In this document: piece by piece, positions 1 to 8,502 of the stretch
Position numbering within the stretch: position 1 is the first letter of the stretch
How the letters are laid out: each line of letters begins with the position of its first letter
Source of the DNA: Cytobacillus oceanisediminis
GTDB lineage: Bacteria; Bacillota; Bacilli; Bacillales; Cytobacillaceae
Assembly: GCF_007830235.1 (NCBI RefSeq)
Contig: NZ_VLKI01000002.1
Coordinates: forward strand, 62,001-126,000
Reading direction: 5' to 3'
DNA length: 64,000 nucleotides
Translations under genes and position numbers: made by a program
Notes under the pieces: generated by a model
What the model was told of the DNA's origin: nothing
The model's input: only the letters and a program-made list of their open reading frames with translations
Database searches by the model: none

Positions 1-27
1 AAAGAAACCCTTTAAGGAGTGTTATAA

Positions 28-1314
28 ATGGAAAAAGTGCAAAAGGACGTCATCGAGAAAGTCTTTGAACAGGTGGATGCTTTATGGGAAGAGGAAATTT
101 CCTACCTTCAAAAGCTTGGGCGGTATCCGTCCACACTGGGGAATGAAGCGGCCATTCAGGAGTTTTTGGCCGGCTCCCTTGAAAAGGATTTGAACTTGAA
201 GGTGGAAAAAATAATCCCCGATCCGGAGAAGCTGGGTGCTCATCCCGGATATTCCAAGGCGGAGTGGTCTTATGACAACCGTCCTGTTGTGGTTGGAAAA
301 TATGAGGCAAAGGGAGATAAAAAGGGGAAGAGCATTATTTTTCAAGGGCATATCGATGTGGTCAGCCCGGAGCCGGTATCCAAATGGAGCTTTGATCCAT
401 GGGGCTCTGAGATTGTCGGCAATAAAATGTATGGCCGCGGCATTGCCGATATGAAGTCCGGGGTTACGGCGATGATTTATGCATTAAAGGCTGTTCAACA
501 GGCAGGAGTGGAGCTTGCCAATGATGTGACGATCAAGACGGTCACGGAAGAAGAGTGCACAGGCAACGGGGCACTGGCTGCCATCGAAGCTGGATACCGG
601 GCAGATGCAGCCCTCATTCCGGAGCCGCTTGGACAGCAGGCCTTAGTGGGACAGGTTGGTGTCATTTGGATCCGCATAAAGGTGGCAGGCCTAGGGGCGC
701 ATACAGAAAGAGCGGACAAAGCGGTCAATGCCATTGTAAAAGCTTATAAAATGGTAGAAGCCCTTCAAGAATACGAGAAAGAGATTAATAGCCGGTCTAA
801 GCATAAAGTGTTCGGTGACCATCCGCATCCGCAAAATATTAATATCGGGAAAATCCATTCAGGCGATTGGCCTTCCACAGTTCCATCCGAATGTACGGTT
901 GAAGCGAGGGTTGGTTTTAACCCGGGAGTGGATCCGGCAGATGTGAAGAAGGAGTTACAGGCATTTTTGCTGGAGGCGGCCAGGAAGGACGAGTGGCTCA
1001 AGGTGAATCCGCCGGAAATCAGCTTTTACGGCTTCCATGCGGAAGGCTTTACCCTTGATCCGGATCAGGAGTTTATCCATACATTGGAGGAAGCGCATCG
1101 GATTATTGAGAACAGTGATTTAGGGTATGGCGCTTTTACAGGTACGACAGACGCTAGATTTTATAACCTCTATTACAATATTCCTTCCACATGCTACGGG
1201 CCAACAGGTGCCAACCTGCATGCCCCTGATGAATGGGTGGATTTGGATAGTGTTAAACGAGTCACGAAAACGTATGCGGCATTTCTGTTGAAGTGGTGTC
1301 AGTATAACGAGTAG
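28..1314 (+). CDS. M20 family metallo-deacylase (ArgE/DapE type)
   Basis: This is a 428-residue cytosolic zinc hydrolase of the M20 family, which removes acyl groups from N-acylated amino acids or cleaves related amides. The metal-binding signature GHIDVV lies at residues 107-112 (H108, D110), the bridging aspartate is D141 in GIADMKSG, and the acidic catalytic motif TEEE spans 173-176. The dimerisation domain occupies roughly residues 205-320. The length is normal for the family. The start follows an AAGGAG ribosome site at about 14-19. The symporter, aminotransferase and aldehyde dehydrogenase that follow suggest uptake, deacylation, transamination and oxidation of an N-acyl diamine or omega-amino acid, but that pathway is inferred. 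A repeat element separates this gene from them, so co-transcription is uncertain. Anything upstream is outside the window. Confidence 0.85.
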   Translation: MEKVQKDVIEKVFEQVDALWEEEISYLQKLGRYPSTLGNEAAIQEFLAGSLEKDLNLKVEKIIPDPEKLGAHPGYSKAEWSYDNRPVVVGKYEAKGDKKGKSIIFQGHIDVVSPEPVSKWSFDPWGSEIVGNKMYGRGIADMKSGVTAMIYALKAVQQAGVELANDVTIKTVTEEECTGNGALAAIEAGYRADAALIPEPLGQQALVGQVGVIWIRIKVAGLGAHTERADKAVNAIVKAYKMVEALQEYEKEINSRSKHKVFGDHPHPQNINIGKIHSGDWPSTVPSECTVEARVGFNPGVDPADVKKELQAFLLEAARKDEWLKVNPPEISFYGFHAEGFTLDPDQEFIHTLEEAHRIIENSDLGYGAFTGTTDARFYNLYYNIPSTCYGPTGANLHAPDEWVDLDSVKRVTKTYAAFLLKWCQYNE

Positions 1315-1365
1315 GTTGTTTTCGTAAAGTTTGTTGTTTTTTATTAACTTAGTTTAATTTACTGA

Positions 1366-1549
1366 GTTGATTGGAGCGGAGGGCGCTTGATCCTCGAAAA
1401 TGCTCACGCATTTCCTTCGTGCGGTGTTTACTCGGGGAAGTTTATTCAATGTCCTGCGGGAGGAAAGGAGCGGGAGACCCCACAGGCGAAGCCGAGGAGG
1501 CTCCCGTTCCTCCCCGCGGGTTCGCTGAGTGCCCGCAGTGGAAATCAAC
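1366..1549 (+). repeat. MITE-like intergenic repeat, copy A
   Basis: This 184-bp GC-rich element starts with GTTGATT and ends with AATCAAC, giving short terminal inverted repeats. It contains conserved blocks such as GATCCTCGAAAATGC, CCTGCGGGAGG and GAGGAGGCTCCCG. A closely similar copy lies in the opposite orientation at 27794-27983. The short reading frames inside it are not conserved between the two copies, so I treat it as non-coding. Similar elements are, as I recall, common between genes in Bacillaceae. Confidence 0.75.
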
Positions 1550-1660
1550 GGGTTGAATTCATAAGCAAGAACAACAATCTATGAGAAAAGATTCAACGAG
1601 TAAAAAATAGAGCGGAAGGGGCATCTGCCCTTTTCTGCTACCAAAATGGGGGTTGAAATG

Positions 1661-1834
1661 ATGAATCCAGGATTATGGCTATTATTCGGAAACGCCATTG
1701 CCACAACGATCATATCAGCGGGAATTGTCATGTGGATTTTAAAGAAAGAGTACTTGCCAACCATTAAAAAGCTGGAAGAAGAGAAAGACAGTCCGGCAAA
1801 TCCCATTCATGATGGCATAACAAAGGAGGTTTAG
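1661..1834 (+). CDS. Symporter small accessory protein
   Basis: This is a small protein of about 57 residues with one N-terminal membrane segment (about residues 4-26) followed by a charged cytoplasmic tail. It ends one base before the start of the sodium:solute symporter gene. Small one-helix proteins directly upstream of SSS transporters are a recognised accessory family in Bacillaceae, and this one fits in size, topology and position. The start at 1661 is preferred because GGGGG at 1648-1652 then sits eight bases upstream. ATG codons at 1646 and 1658 are also possible. It probably assembles with the symporter in the membrane; its precise role is not known. Confidence 0.75.
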   Translation: MNPGLWLLFGNAIATTIISAGIVMWILKKEYLPTIKKLEEEKDSPANPIHDGITKEV

Positions 1835-1835
1835 G

Positions 1836-3428
1836 ATGGAGAAAATCATATTTTTTGTTGTCGTCGCCGTTTATGTTATTGCTGGAATCATCGTAACGAG
1901 ATTTGTAAAAAGCAAAGATGATTTCTATGTCATGGGGGAAAAGGGTTCTACGGTCTTAATCGTTGGTACACTGGCAGCTACGTATTTAAGTGCGGTCACA
2001 CTGCTTGGACTTGCAGGCATGATCTATAACGAAGGGCCTGTTGCGCATGCCGGGTTCGGTTCATATGGAGCCTGGTTAGGAACATTATTTGCTGTTATTT
2101 ATGTAGGAAGAAAATTAAAGGCTTTGGATTGCCAGACGCTTCCAGACTTTTTTGAAAAACGGTTCCAAAACAAATGGGTGACGGTAATTGCAACGTCCAT
2201 TATGATTATCGGTTTATTGGGATATGGAGTCGTGCAATTAATTGGGGCAGGTGTTATTCTATCCGAAATTTTAAACATTCCATTCCCTGTCTTAATATTA
2301 CTATTTACTTTAGCTCTATTAATCTTCAGTGCTATGGGCGGCATGTACGGCGTTGTTATTACAGACACGCTGATGTTCTTTACGATGCTGACGATTGCGA
2401 TTGTGATTTCTCCGATCATTATTGGACAGGCAGGCCTTGACCAGATCAAGAACTTGGGCGAAGTCATCCCAGGTTATTATGGTGTCAATGGCGGTGCTGA
2501 CCGTCCGTTTGGCTGGGTATTCTCTCAATTCCTCATGTGGATTCTGTTCTTTGGGTGTACACCATCTCTTGTATCACGTGTATTCCCAGCAAAAAATGAT
2601 TTTGTCATCCTGAAGACCGCTGTCATTGGCGTGTTTTTCGCTCCATTTATGCAGCTGCTTGTGTTCATTGCTGCCGCAGCCATGATGGTGCTGAAGCCTG
2701 GAATTGATCCGGCTGACCGTGTATTTATCGTTGGAATGATGGATTATACACCGCCTGCTTTGGCCGGAATCGGTTTGGCGGGATTGATGGCATCGATTAT
2801 GTCGACTGCCTCCACCCTTTTTGTTCTAACAGGATTTGCGCTCGCGAAGGACTTATTTGAAAACGTCTTGCATAAAGATTTTGATGAGAAGAAAAGCATG
2901 TTCATTGGACGTGGTGCCCAGGCCCTTGTGGCAGTCATTGTTTGTATTATCGCGATCCTTCAGCCTTCATCGATCTTCTGGATTTCCATTTACGCCGGCT
3001 CCATTTTTGCGGTTGCCTGGATGCCGACCATCATTGGCAGCCTGGAATGGAAGCGGATGAGCAGCAAGGCGGCGACAGCAAGCATGCTTGCGGGGATTAT
3101 CACCTTTATCGTGTTCGGTGAATTGAAACGGTATGAAATCATTACCTTCCCGGTTGGCTTTGATAATTTCTACCTGGCCATTATTGTTTCTGTGCTTACC
3201 TTACTCATCGTCGGATTTATTGCTAAGCCGACCGATTATGAGCTGGGCTATTACCAGAAGATTAAAGAAACACGGTTATCTACTGTGACGATCAAAAGAA
3301 TTTTGGCCAAGCACAACGGAGCAGCCGAGTTAAAAAGAGAATACAAGCAGACATTAACAGTTGCCGTTTCCTTTGTTGTGATCTCCGTTGTCCTTTGGGG
3401 TTATTTTATCGTCAAGCTAGGAATATAA
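1836..3428 (+). CDS. Sodium:solute symporter (SSS family)
   Basis: This 530-residue protein has about 13 predicted hydrophobic segments and fits the SSS family of sodium-coupled uptake systems. Family-like features are the N-terminal segment followed by KSKDDFYVMG, the stretch TYLSAVTLLGLAGMIY and the later GLAGLMASIMSTASTLF, which matches the sodium-site region of SSS proteins. An AAGGAGG ribosome site lies at the end of the accessory-protein gene, so the two are translated together. The downstream aminotransferase and aldehyde dehydrogenase imply that the substrate is an amino compound or its acylated form. The substrate cannot be read from sequence. Confidence 0.85.
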   Translation: MEKIIFFVVVAVYVIAGIIVTRFVKSKDDFYVMGEKGSTVLIVGTLAATYLSAVTLLGLAGMIYNEGPVAHAGFGSYGAWLGTLFAVIYVGRKLKALDCQTLPDFFEKRFQNKWVTVIATSIMIIGLLGYGVVQLIGAGVILSEILNIPFPVLILLFTLALLIFSAMGGMYGVVITDTLMFFTMLTIAIVISPIIIGQAGLDQIKNLGEVIPGYYGVNGGADRPFGWVFSQFLMWILFFGCTPSLVSRVFPAKNDFVILKTAVIGVFFAPFMQLLVFIAAAAMMVLKPGIDPADRVFIVGMMDYTPPALAGIGLAGLMASIMSTASTLFVLTGFALAKDLFENVLHKDFDEKKSMFIGRGAQALVAVIVCIIAILQPSSIFWISIYAGSIFAVAWMPTIIGSLEWKRMSSKAATASMLAGIITFIVFGELKRYEIITFPVGFDNFYLAIIVSVLTLLIVGFIAKPTDYELGYYQKIKETRLSTVTIKRILAKHNGAAELKREYKQTLTVAVSFVVISVVLWGYFIVKLGI

Positions 3429-3471
3429 ATCTACATTATATTGACTTTATAATAGTAAGGGGAGAATTTAC

Positions 3472-4776
3472 ATGAGCAAGACAGCAGCTTTATATCAGGA
3501 ATTGGCAGAGTTGGATAAAAACCATTTTCTGCATCCGACATCTCCGATCCAGCAGCAGCAGGAGCAGGGGCCGGCCTTTATTTTTAAAAAAGGGGAAGGA
3601 GTCTACCTGGAAGATATAAAAGGGAACCGGGTGATTGACGGGATGTCCTCCCTTTGGAATGTGAACGTCGGGCACGGCAGGACAGAGCTGGGGCAGGCAG
3701 CGATGGAGCAGATGAGTCAGCTCGCTTTCAGCTCCTGTTTTGCAACCTTCAGTAATGAACCGGCAATCCGGTTAGCAGCAAAGATTGCAGACATTGCACC
3801 AGGCGATTTAAGTGCAACCTTTTTCACCTCCGGCGGATCGGAAGCGAATGATACCGCTTATAAGCTGGCACGGCATTACTGGATTTTAAAGGGCCAGCCA
3901 TCCAAAAAGAAAATTATATCCCGTAAAAAATCCTACCATGGGGTGGCGATGGGAGCGACAAGTGCTACAGGACTTAAACCATTCCGGGATTTCACGAATT
4001 CCTTGGCACCGGACTTTTATTATACGGAAAACCTTTCTGCTGAAGCATTAAGGGAAACGATTGAAGCGGAAGGACCGGAGACGATTGCGGCCTTTGTGGC
4101 GGAGCCGATTCAGGGGGCAGGCGGTGTCCATATTGCTCCTGAGGGTTATTTTCAGGAAGTGCGGAAGATTTGCAGTGAGTTTGATATTTTGTTCATTACC
4201 GATGAAGTTATTACCGGTTTTGGGCGTACAGGGAAAATGTTTGGAATGGAGCACTACGGCGTTGCTCCGGATATGATGTGCTTTGCCAAGGGGGTTACAA
4301 GCGGCTACGCTCAGCTTGGAGGAGTGGTATTTTCGAAGGCTATGTTTGAAGACTTTAAGGAATTGTCAGCCGGAACCCTTTTGCATGGCTATACCTACAG
4401 CGGGCATCCAATGGCCTGTGCAGTCGGATTAAAGAATATTGAAATTATCGAGAATGAGAACTTGATAGAGAACTCCGGGAAAATGGGCGAGGAAATGCTG
4501 AAGGGGTTTAAGTGGATTCAGGGTGAGAGGGAGCTTGTTAGTGAAGTGAGAGCACTGGGGCTAATCGGTGCTGTCGAGCTTAAAAGTGACAAGGGACAGT
4601 TTGCGCCAGCCGTTGTAGCTGAAGCGGCAAAACGGGGGCTCATCTGCAGATCGGTGATCTTTGATGGTATGGATATTCTCGTCTTTGCTCCTCCGCTGAC
4701 GATTAACAAGCAGGAGATTAATAGTCTGGTAGAGATTCTTCATGATTCCATTTTTGCAGTGGAACAAAGGATATAA
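3472..4776 (+). CDS. Class III PLP-dependent aminotransferase
   Basis: This 434-residue cytosolic enzyme belongs to the class III (omega-amino acid) aminotransferases, which move an amino group from a terminal amine or beta/gamma-amino acid to a keto acid such as pyruvate or 2-oxoglutarate. The phosphate-binding motif TSGGSEAND is at 119-127, the ring-contacting acid is D244 in FITDEVITGFGRTG, and the Schiff-base lysine is K273 in FAKGVTSGY. The start is preceded by AAGGGGAG. A semialdehyde product would be oxidised by the aldehyde dehydrogenase directly downstream, a common pairing in omega-amino acid catabolism. The exact substrate is not evident. Confidence 0.88.
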   Translation: MSKTAALYQELAELDKNHFLHPTSPIQQQQEQGPAFIFKKGEGVYLEDIKGNRVIDGMSSLWNVNVGHGRTELGQAAMEQMSQLAFSSCFATFSNEPAIRLAAKIADIAPGDLSATFFTSGGSEANDTAYKLARHYWILKGQPSKKKIISRKKSYHGVAMGATSATGLKPFRDFTNSLAPDFYYTENLSAEALRETIEAEGPETIAAFVAEPIQGAGGVHIAPEGYFQEVRKICSEFDILFITDEVITGFGRTGKMFGMEHYGVAPDMMCFAKGVTSGYAQLGGVVFSKAMFEDFKELSAGTLLHGYTYSGHPMACAVGLKNIEIIENENLIENSGKMGEEMLKGFKWIQGERELVSEVRALGLIGAVELKSDKGQFAPAVVAEAAKRGLICRSVIFDGMDILVFAPPLTINKQEINSLVEILHDSIFAVEQRI

Positions 4777-4788
4777 AGGTGTTAGTAG

Positions 4789-4813
4789 AGAAGAGTGTTT
4801 AAGACACTCTTCT
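4789..4813 (+). other. Intercistronic hairpin between aminotransferase and aldehyde dehydrogenase
   Basis: A perfect 10-bp stem (AGAAGAGTGT paired with ACACTCTTCT) closes a TTAAG loop. It is followed by TATTATT rather than a long T run, so it may attenuate or stabilise the mRNA more than stop transcription. Confidence 0.5.
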
Positions 4814-4840
4814 TATTATTGCAAATGGGAGGCTAGGGAA

Positions 4841-6280
4841 ATGACGGTCAAAAATAAAGAGAAAAAGAAGTTATATATCAATGGCGAGTGGGTGGAGGCG
4901 AAGGAGTATAGATCCTTGTTTTCTCCTTATAGCCGCGAGCTGATTGCCGAGATTCCGCAGGCAACAGTTGAGGAGGTCGATCTGGCCATAGAAGCTGCCT
5001 ATCAGGCCAGAAGCAAAATGGCGGAAATGCCAAGCTATCAGCGTGCCGGTATTCTTGAGAAGCTAGCAGGTTTATTGGAGCAGCGTTCGGACGAAGCTGC
5101 TGGAATCATCGCTATGGAAGCAGCCAAGCCGATTACCACGGCTAAGGGTGAGGTTGCAAGAACGGTTCAGACCTTCAAGTTTGCTGCCGAGGAAGCGAAG
5201 AGAATCAATGGAGAAACCATTCCGATGGATGCTGCTCCTGGCGGGGAAGGCCGGGTAGCTTATACGGTGAGAGAGCCGCTTGGTGTGATTGGGGCTATTA
5301 CTCCGTTTAACTTTCCGATGAACCTTGTTGCCCATAAGGTGGGACCGGCAATTGCAGCTGGAAACACAGTCGTGCTGAAGCCAGCAGGCCAGACGCCTCT
5401 TTCCGCTTATTTTCTTGCAGAGCTTTTGGAGGAGGCCGGACTGCAGGCAGGTGCTTTTAATGTTGTAACGGGAAGCGGCTCTGTAGTAGGGGAAAAGCTG
5501 GTAAAGGATGGTCGCGTGAAGAAGATTTCTTTTACAGGAAGCCCTGAAGTGGGCATTGGCATCCGCAATAAGGCTGGATTAAAGCATGTTACTCTTGAAC
5601 TGGGCTCTAATGCGGCTCTGATTGTCGATAAGGATGTGGATGTGGAGAAGATCATCCCTCGCTGTGTTACCGGAGCATTTGCTTTCCAGGGGCAGGTTTG
5701 TATTTCTCTGCAGAGAGTTTATGTTCATAAAGATAGTTATGATAGCTTTGTTGAGAAGTTTGTTGAAGCTGCTGCGAAGCTGAAGGTGGGGGATCCTTTA
5801 GATCCGGAGACAGATGTGTCGGCTTTAATCGCTCCTAAGGAAGTGGAGAGGACGCTTGGGTGGATTGAGGAAGCTAAGCAGAACGGAGCAAAGGTAGTGT
5901 TGGGCGGAGTAAGTGAAGGGAATGTGCTGAAGCCAACTGTATTGCTTGATGTTGAGCCATCTGCGAAGGTTTCCTGCCAGGAAGTGTTCGCCCCGATCGT
6001 CTTAATTAACAAAGTTGAATCTGTTGGAGAGGCGATTGAAATGGTAAACGACTCCCGCTATGGCCTCCAGGCTGGGATCTTCACTGAAAATATCCGCACC
6101 GCCATGGACGCCACGAAAAATCTGCACGTCGGCGGCGTATTGGTAAACGACATCCCAACCTTCCGCGTCGACCACATGCCATACGGCGGCGTCAAAGAAA
6201 GCGGCGTCGGCCGGGAAGGCATCAAATACGCTATTGATGAAATGACGGAGATGAAGTTGGTTATTATAAACAATAACTAA
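4841..6280 (+). CDS. NAD(P)-dependent aldehyde dehydrogenase
   Basis: This 479-residue aldehyde dehydrogenase oxidises an aldehyde or semialdehyde to the acid. Visible family marks are the oxyanion asparagine N157 in TPFNFPM, the nucleotide-binding FTGSPEVG at 231-238, the general base E253 in LELGSN and the nucleophile C287 in FQGQVCIS. The frame stays open upstream to 4742 inside the aminotransferase gene. I chose 4841 because GGGAGG lies just before it and family homology begins there. The LELGSN and QVCIS variants resemble the lactaldehyde/succinate-semialdehyde branch rather than classical betaine aldehyde enzymes. It probably completes the aminotransferase pathway; a terminator and a repeat follow. 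Confidence 0.88.
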   Translation: MTVKNKEKKKLYINGEWVEAKEYRSLFSPYSRELIAEIPQATVEEVDLAIEAAYQARSKMAEMPSYQRAGILEKLAGLLEQRSDEAAGIIAMEAAKPITTAKGEVARTVQTFKFAAEEAKRINGETIPMDAAPGGEGRVAYTVREPLGVIGAITPFNFPMNLVAHKVGPAIAAGNTVVLKPAGQTPLSAYFLAELLEEAGLQAGAFNVVTGSGSVVGEKLVKDGRVKKISFTGSPEVGIGIRNKAGLKHVTLELGSNAALIVDKDVDVEKIIPRCVTGAFAFQGQVCISLQRVYVHKDSYDSFVEKFVEAAAKLKVGDPLDPETDVSALIAPKEVERTLGWIEEAKQNGAKVVLGGVSEGNVLKPTVLLDVEPSAKVSCQEVFAPIVLINKVESVGEAIEMVNDSRYGLQAGIFTENIRTAMDATKNLHVGGVLVNDIPTFRVDHMPYGGVKESGVGREGIKYAIDEMTEMKLVIINNN

Positions 6281-6282
6281 AT

Positions 6283-6317
6283 GGTACCAGGTACCACCCG
6301 AATTTTCTTGTTTCACA
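6283..6317 (+). repeat. GGTACCAGGTACC stop-codon-proximal repeat, copy 1
   Basis: The motif GGTACCAGGTACC begins two bases after the aldehyde dehydrogenase stop codon. It continues as ACCCG, then ATTTTCTTGTTTCACA with little change from the copy at 31018. The copy behind the pcp gene at 51999 shares the motif, and a hairpin at 41565 is built from the same unit. Confidence 0.75.
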
Positions 6318-6336
6318 ATTATGTTCCACGATGGTT

Positions 6337-6372
6337 AACCACCGATTGAATGCATCGGTGGTTTTTTATTTT
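6337..6372 (+). terminator. Rho-independent terminator after the aldehyde dehydrogenase
   Basis: AACCACCGAT pairs with ATCGGTGGTT across a TGAATGC loop, followed by TTTTATTTTT. It ends the operon that begins with the symporter. Confidence 0.85.
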
Positions 6373-6385
6373 TGGATAGACTTTT

Positions 6386-6407
6386 TTCAATCAAACGTTT
6401 GATTGAA
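6386..6407. repeat. 22-bp perfect palindrome, copy 1
   Basis: The half TTCAATCAAAC is followed by its exact reverse complement. The same 22 bp recur at 36953-36974 and 52753-52774, each time just behind a terminator. It has the form of an operator for a dimeric repressor, but no regulator gene is adjacent. Confidence 0.7.
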
Positions 6408-6870
6408 TTGCTTTAAAGCATTGGTGGCTGGGTGTTTTGGGGCCGGATTTTTGCAGAATTTAGTAAATTCCTTAAGAAGTAAAGAAATGATATTTAGATC
6501 CCCATAAAGGAGGACTCCCATTATAGGTCATTAAAGGTGCGGTAATTAACGACATAAAAAGCCTATTATTTCCCGAAAAATAATAGAAACTATCGAAGCA
6601 TGTAACTTGAGCGGCTCGGACTTGCAAAAGTGACCGGAGAACAATAGCCTGGGCCAGCGGGGCAGGAAACGGAAGGTTTATGAATTGCTGTTGTAGGCGG
6701 CGTTTCCACATGCATTTTGTGGAAAGCAGGTTAATATCTTTCTAGCAACTAAAACCCAGCCGAACGGCTAGGTTTATTATTTGATGAATTTTCCCCCTCT
6801 TATGATTAGTAATAGGTTTTTTTCAGCGATTTATCTCTGATAAGAGAGAAGAGTCTATTTTCCGATTTTC
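6408..6870. other. Intergenic stretch without a recognisable gene
   Basis: I see no coding frame with a ribosome site and no recognised RNA here. A minus-strand frame at 6472-6711 is open but has no family resemblance. A weak hairpin (AACCCAGCCG with CGGCTAGGTT) lies near 6753-6773. Confidence 0.5.
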
Positions 6871-7006
6871 TTATTCCTTCAGCCGATCCGGCAATCCCTG
6901 GATCGACGACCACCACATCAAGCTTAGCTTAAATTCTGTTCAGCAGAAAAAGCGTGACAACAATCAGGAAGCCATGCTCACTGATTAAAGTGACCATCTG
7001 TTCCAT
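6871..7006 (-). pseudogene. Decayed yvrJ copy
   Basis: Read on the minus strand from ATG at 7006, the frame gives MEQMVTLISEHGFLIVV and continues like the intact YvrJ gene at 16807-16944. Glu26 is replaced by a TAA stop (after NRI), and a 2-base deletion further on shifts the frame. The nucleotide match continues to the old stop codon at 6871, and GGAAGGG is still present upstream. It is a broken paralogue of the functional copy about 10 kb away. The short peptide before the stop still contains most of the membrane helix, so expression of a truncated product cannot be excluded. Confidence 0.85.
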
Positions 7007-7039
7007 AGCGTTTACCCTTCCTAAAGAAAATATCTATTT

Positions 7040-7080
7040 ATAAACAAGGGCCGGTTCGTTTCGAACCGGCCCTTGTTTAT
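7040..7080. terminator. Bidirectional-type hairpin beside the yvrJ remnant
   Basis: A perfect 19-bp stem starting ATAAACAAGGGCCGG closes a TTT loop. The core GGCCGGTTC is shared with the terminators at 16979-17010 and 23504-23533, and it has the same position relative to yvrJ as at 16979. Confidence 0.7.
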
Positions 7081-7397
7081 CCCCTGCGGACAATACTTCA
7101 CTGATTGTCCACGGGTGGTATCTGACATTAGTTGCTATAGAAGTAACCCTATTTCAACCTATTTAAAAAACATTTCATAATAAGGAATTTAGAAGTAAAG
7201 GCAGTAACTCGATTTGTTTAAAAAAATCCAGTTTTATAATGATTACAATAGATACTTGAAGAAGTATTAATGTGGATTGAAAGCTTGATTCCAATGCTTT
7301 TTCTGCGGATTGTTTTTAATTGGCTGTAAAATGGATTGAAATTCTTTAACTTGTCTTAAACAATCGTTGATTTATTTTTAAAATAGGTTGTAATTGG

Positions 7398-7425
7398 TTG
7401 TAATATGTTTTAAGATAATTATAAA
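7398..7425 (+). promoter_or_regulatory. Candidate promoter of the asparaginase/dpp operon
   Basis: TTGTAA at 7398-7403, a 16-bp spacer and TATAAA at 7420-7425 form a plausible SigA-type promoter 27 bp before the first gene. Two GGTTGTAAT direct repeats overlap the -35 region, and a near-palindrome (GATAATTATAAATTATC, 7414-7430) overlaps the -10. Both could be operator elements. Confidence 0.45.
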
Positions 7426-7451
7426 TTATCTGAAAATGGAGGTGGAAAAAT

Positions 7452-8471
7452 ATGAATCCTAATAATCTTGTCAATGTACATCGGGGAAACCATATTGAAA
7501 GCTCACATAAGGTACATATTGCTGTTGTCGACTCGAATGGGAATCTGCTGCATTTTGCAGGAAACCCGGATGCAAAAATATTTGCTCGTTCATCAATGAA
7601 GCCAATTCAAGCTATACCTGTAGTTGAAACAGGGGCAGCAGATTATTTTGATTTAAGTGAAGCTGATTTATCACTCTGTTGTGCCTCTCATAGCGGAGAA
7701 AGCATGCATACTGACCGAGTATTATCTATTTTAAAACGGGTTGGCCTTAACGAAGAGGCATTGCAATGTGGAACACATATTCCACGGTGGCAGGATACCT
7801 ATAAAAAACTCATTCTTGAAGGAAAAGAAGTAACTCCTCTTTATAATAACTGTTCAGGAAAGCATACAGGTATGCTCGCTACGGCGAAACGAATGGGGGA
7901 GGAGACAAGTAATTACTATGCGTTAGATCACCCTGTTCAGCAAAGAATCATTCAAGCTGTGAGTGATATGTGTAACTATCCTATTGAGGAAATTGAAATA
8001 GGCATTGATGGTTGTGGGGTACCTGTTCACGGTTTACCGCTGGAACGTTTGGCATATGGGTATGCAAGAATGGCCAAACCAGAGTCGCTTAGTGAAGAGA
8101 GAGCAAAAACAGTACGCCGAATCACAGACGCAATGATTTCAGCGCCTGAAATGGTAGGAGGTACAGATCGTTTTTGTACAGATTTTATGAAAGCAGGAAA
8201 AGGGCGCTTTTTTGGAAAAGCGGGAGCAGAAGCCGTCTACTGTATCGGTGACATAGAAACTGGAGTAGGAATCGCCATTAAAGTAGAGGACGGAAATGGA
8301 AGAGCCGTGCATCCTGCTGCAGTAGAAGTGTTGGTACAGCTGAATTATTTGGTGAAAGAACAGCGAGAACAATTACAAGAATACCATCGGCCAAAACTGC
8401 GAAATGCAAGAAATGAGGTCATTGGGGAGCTAATCCCGAATTTTCAGCTAAAAAGTGCCATAGCACTATAA
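7452..8471 (+). CDS. L-asparaginase II family amidohydrolase
   Basis: This 339-residue protein belongs to the asparaginase II family typified by the Rhizobium etli thermolabile enzyme, which hydrolyses asparagine to aspartate and ammonia and is unrelated to the AnsA type. The SxxK catalytic pair is visible as S47 and K50 in RSSMKP. The conserved NNCSGKHTG (C134, K137) and GIDGCGVP (C188) match the metal-binding cysteines and lysine of that family. The start follows GGAGGTGG. It is the first gene of a run containing a peptide ABC transporter and a D-aminopeptidase, so it may act on amides or peptide fragments released from imported peptides. That role is inferred. Confidence 0.85.
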   Translation: MNPNNLVNVHRGNHIESSHKVHIAVVDSNGNLLHFAGNPDAKIFARSSMKPIQAIPVVETGAADYFDLSEADLSLCCASHSGESMHTDRVLSILKRVGLNEEALQCGTHIPRWQDTYKKLILEGKEVTPLYNNCSGKHTGMLATAKRMGEETSNYYALDHPVQQRIIQAVSDMCNYPIEEIEIGIDGCGVPVHGLPLERLAYGYARMAKPESLSEERAKTVRRITDAMISAPEMVGGTDRFCTDFMKAGKGRFFGKAGAEAVYCIGDIETGVGIAIKVEDGNGRAVHPAAVEVLVQLNYLVKEQREQLQEYHRPKLRNARNEVIGELIPNFQLKSAIAL

Positions 8472-8502
8472 ATTATTTTTTCTTTTATAAGGGGGAAACA
8501 TT

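Noticed and set aside
1371-1584. Short frames on both strands inside the GC-rich element
   Set aside because: They are not conserved in the inverted copy at 27794-27983 and lack ribosome sites.
2099-2467. 122-residue minus-strand frame in the symporter gene
   Set aside because: It is the shadow of a hydrophobic coding sequence, with no ribosome site and no family resemblance.
4742-4840. Upstream start for the aldehyde dehydrogenase
   Set aside because: It overlaps the aminotransferase gene and the intercistronic hairpin and has no ribosome site; GGGAGG precedes ATG 4841.
6472-6711. 79-residue minus-strand frame
   Set aside because: No ribosome site, no recognised motif and unusual composition for this genome.
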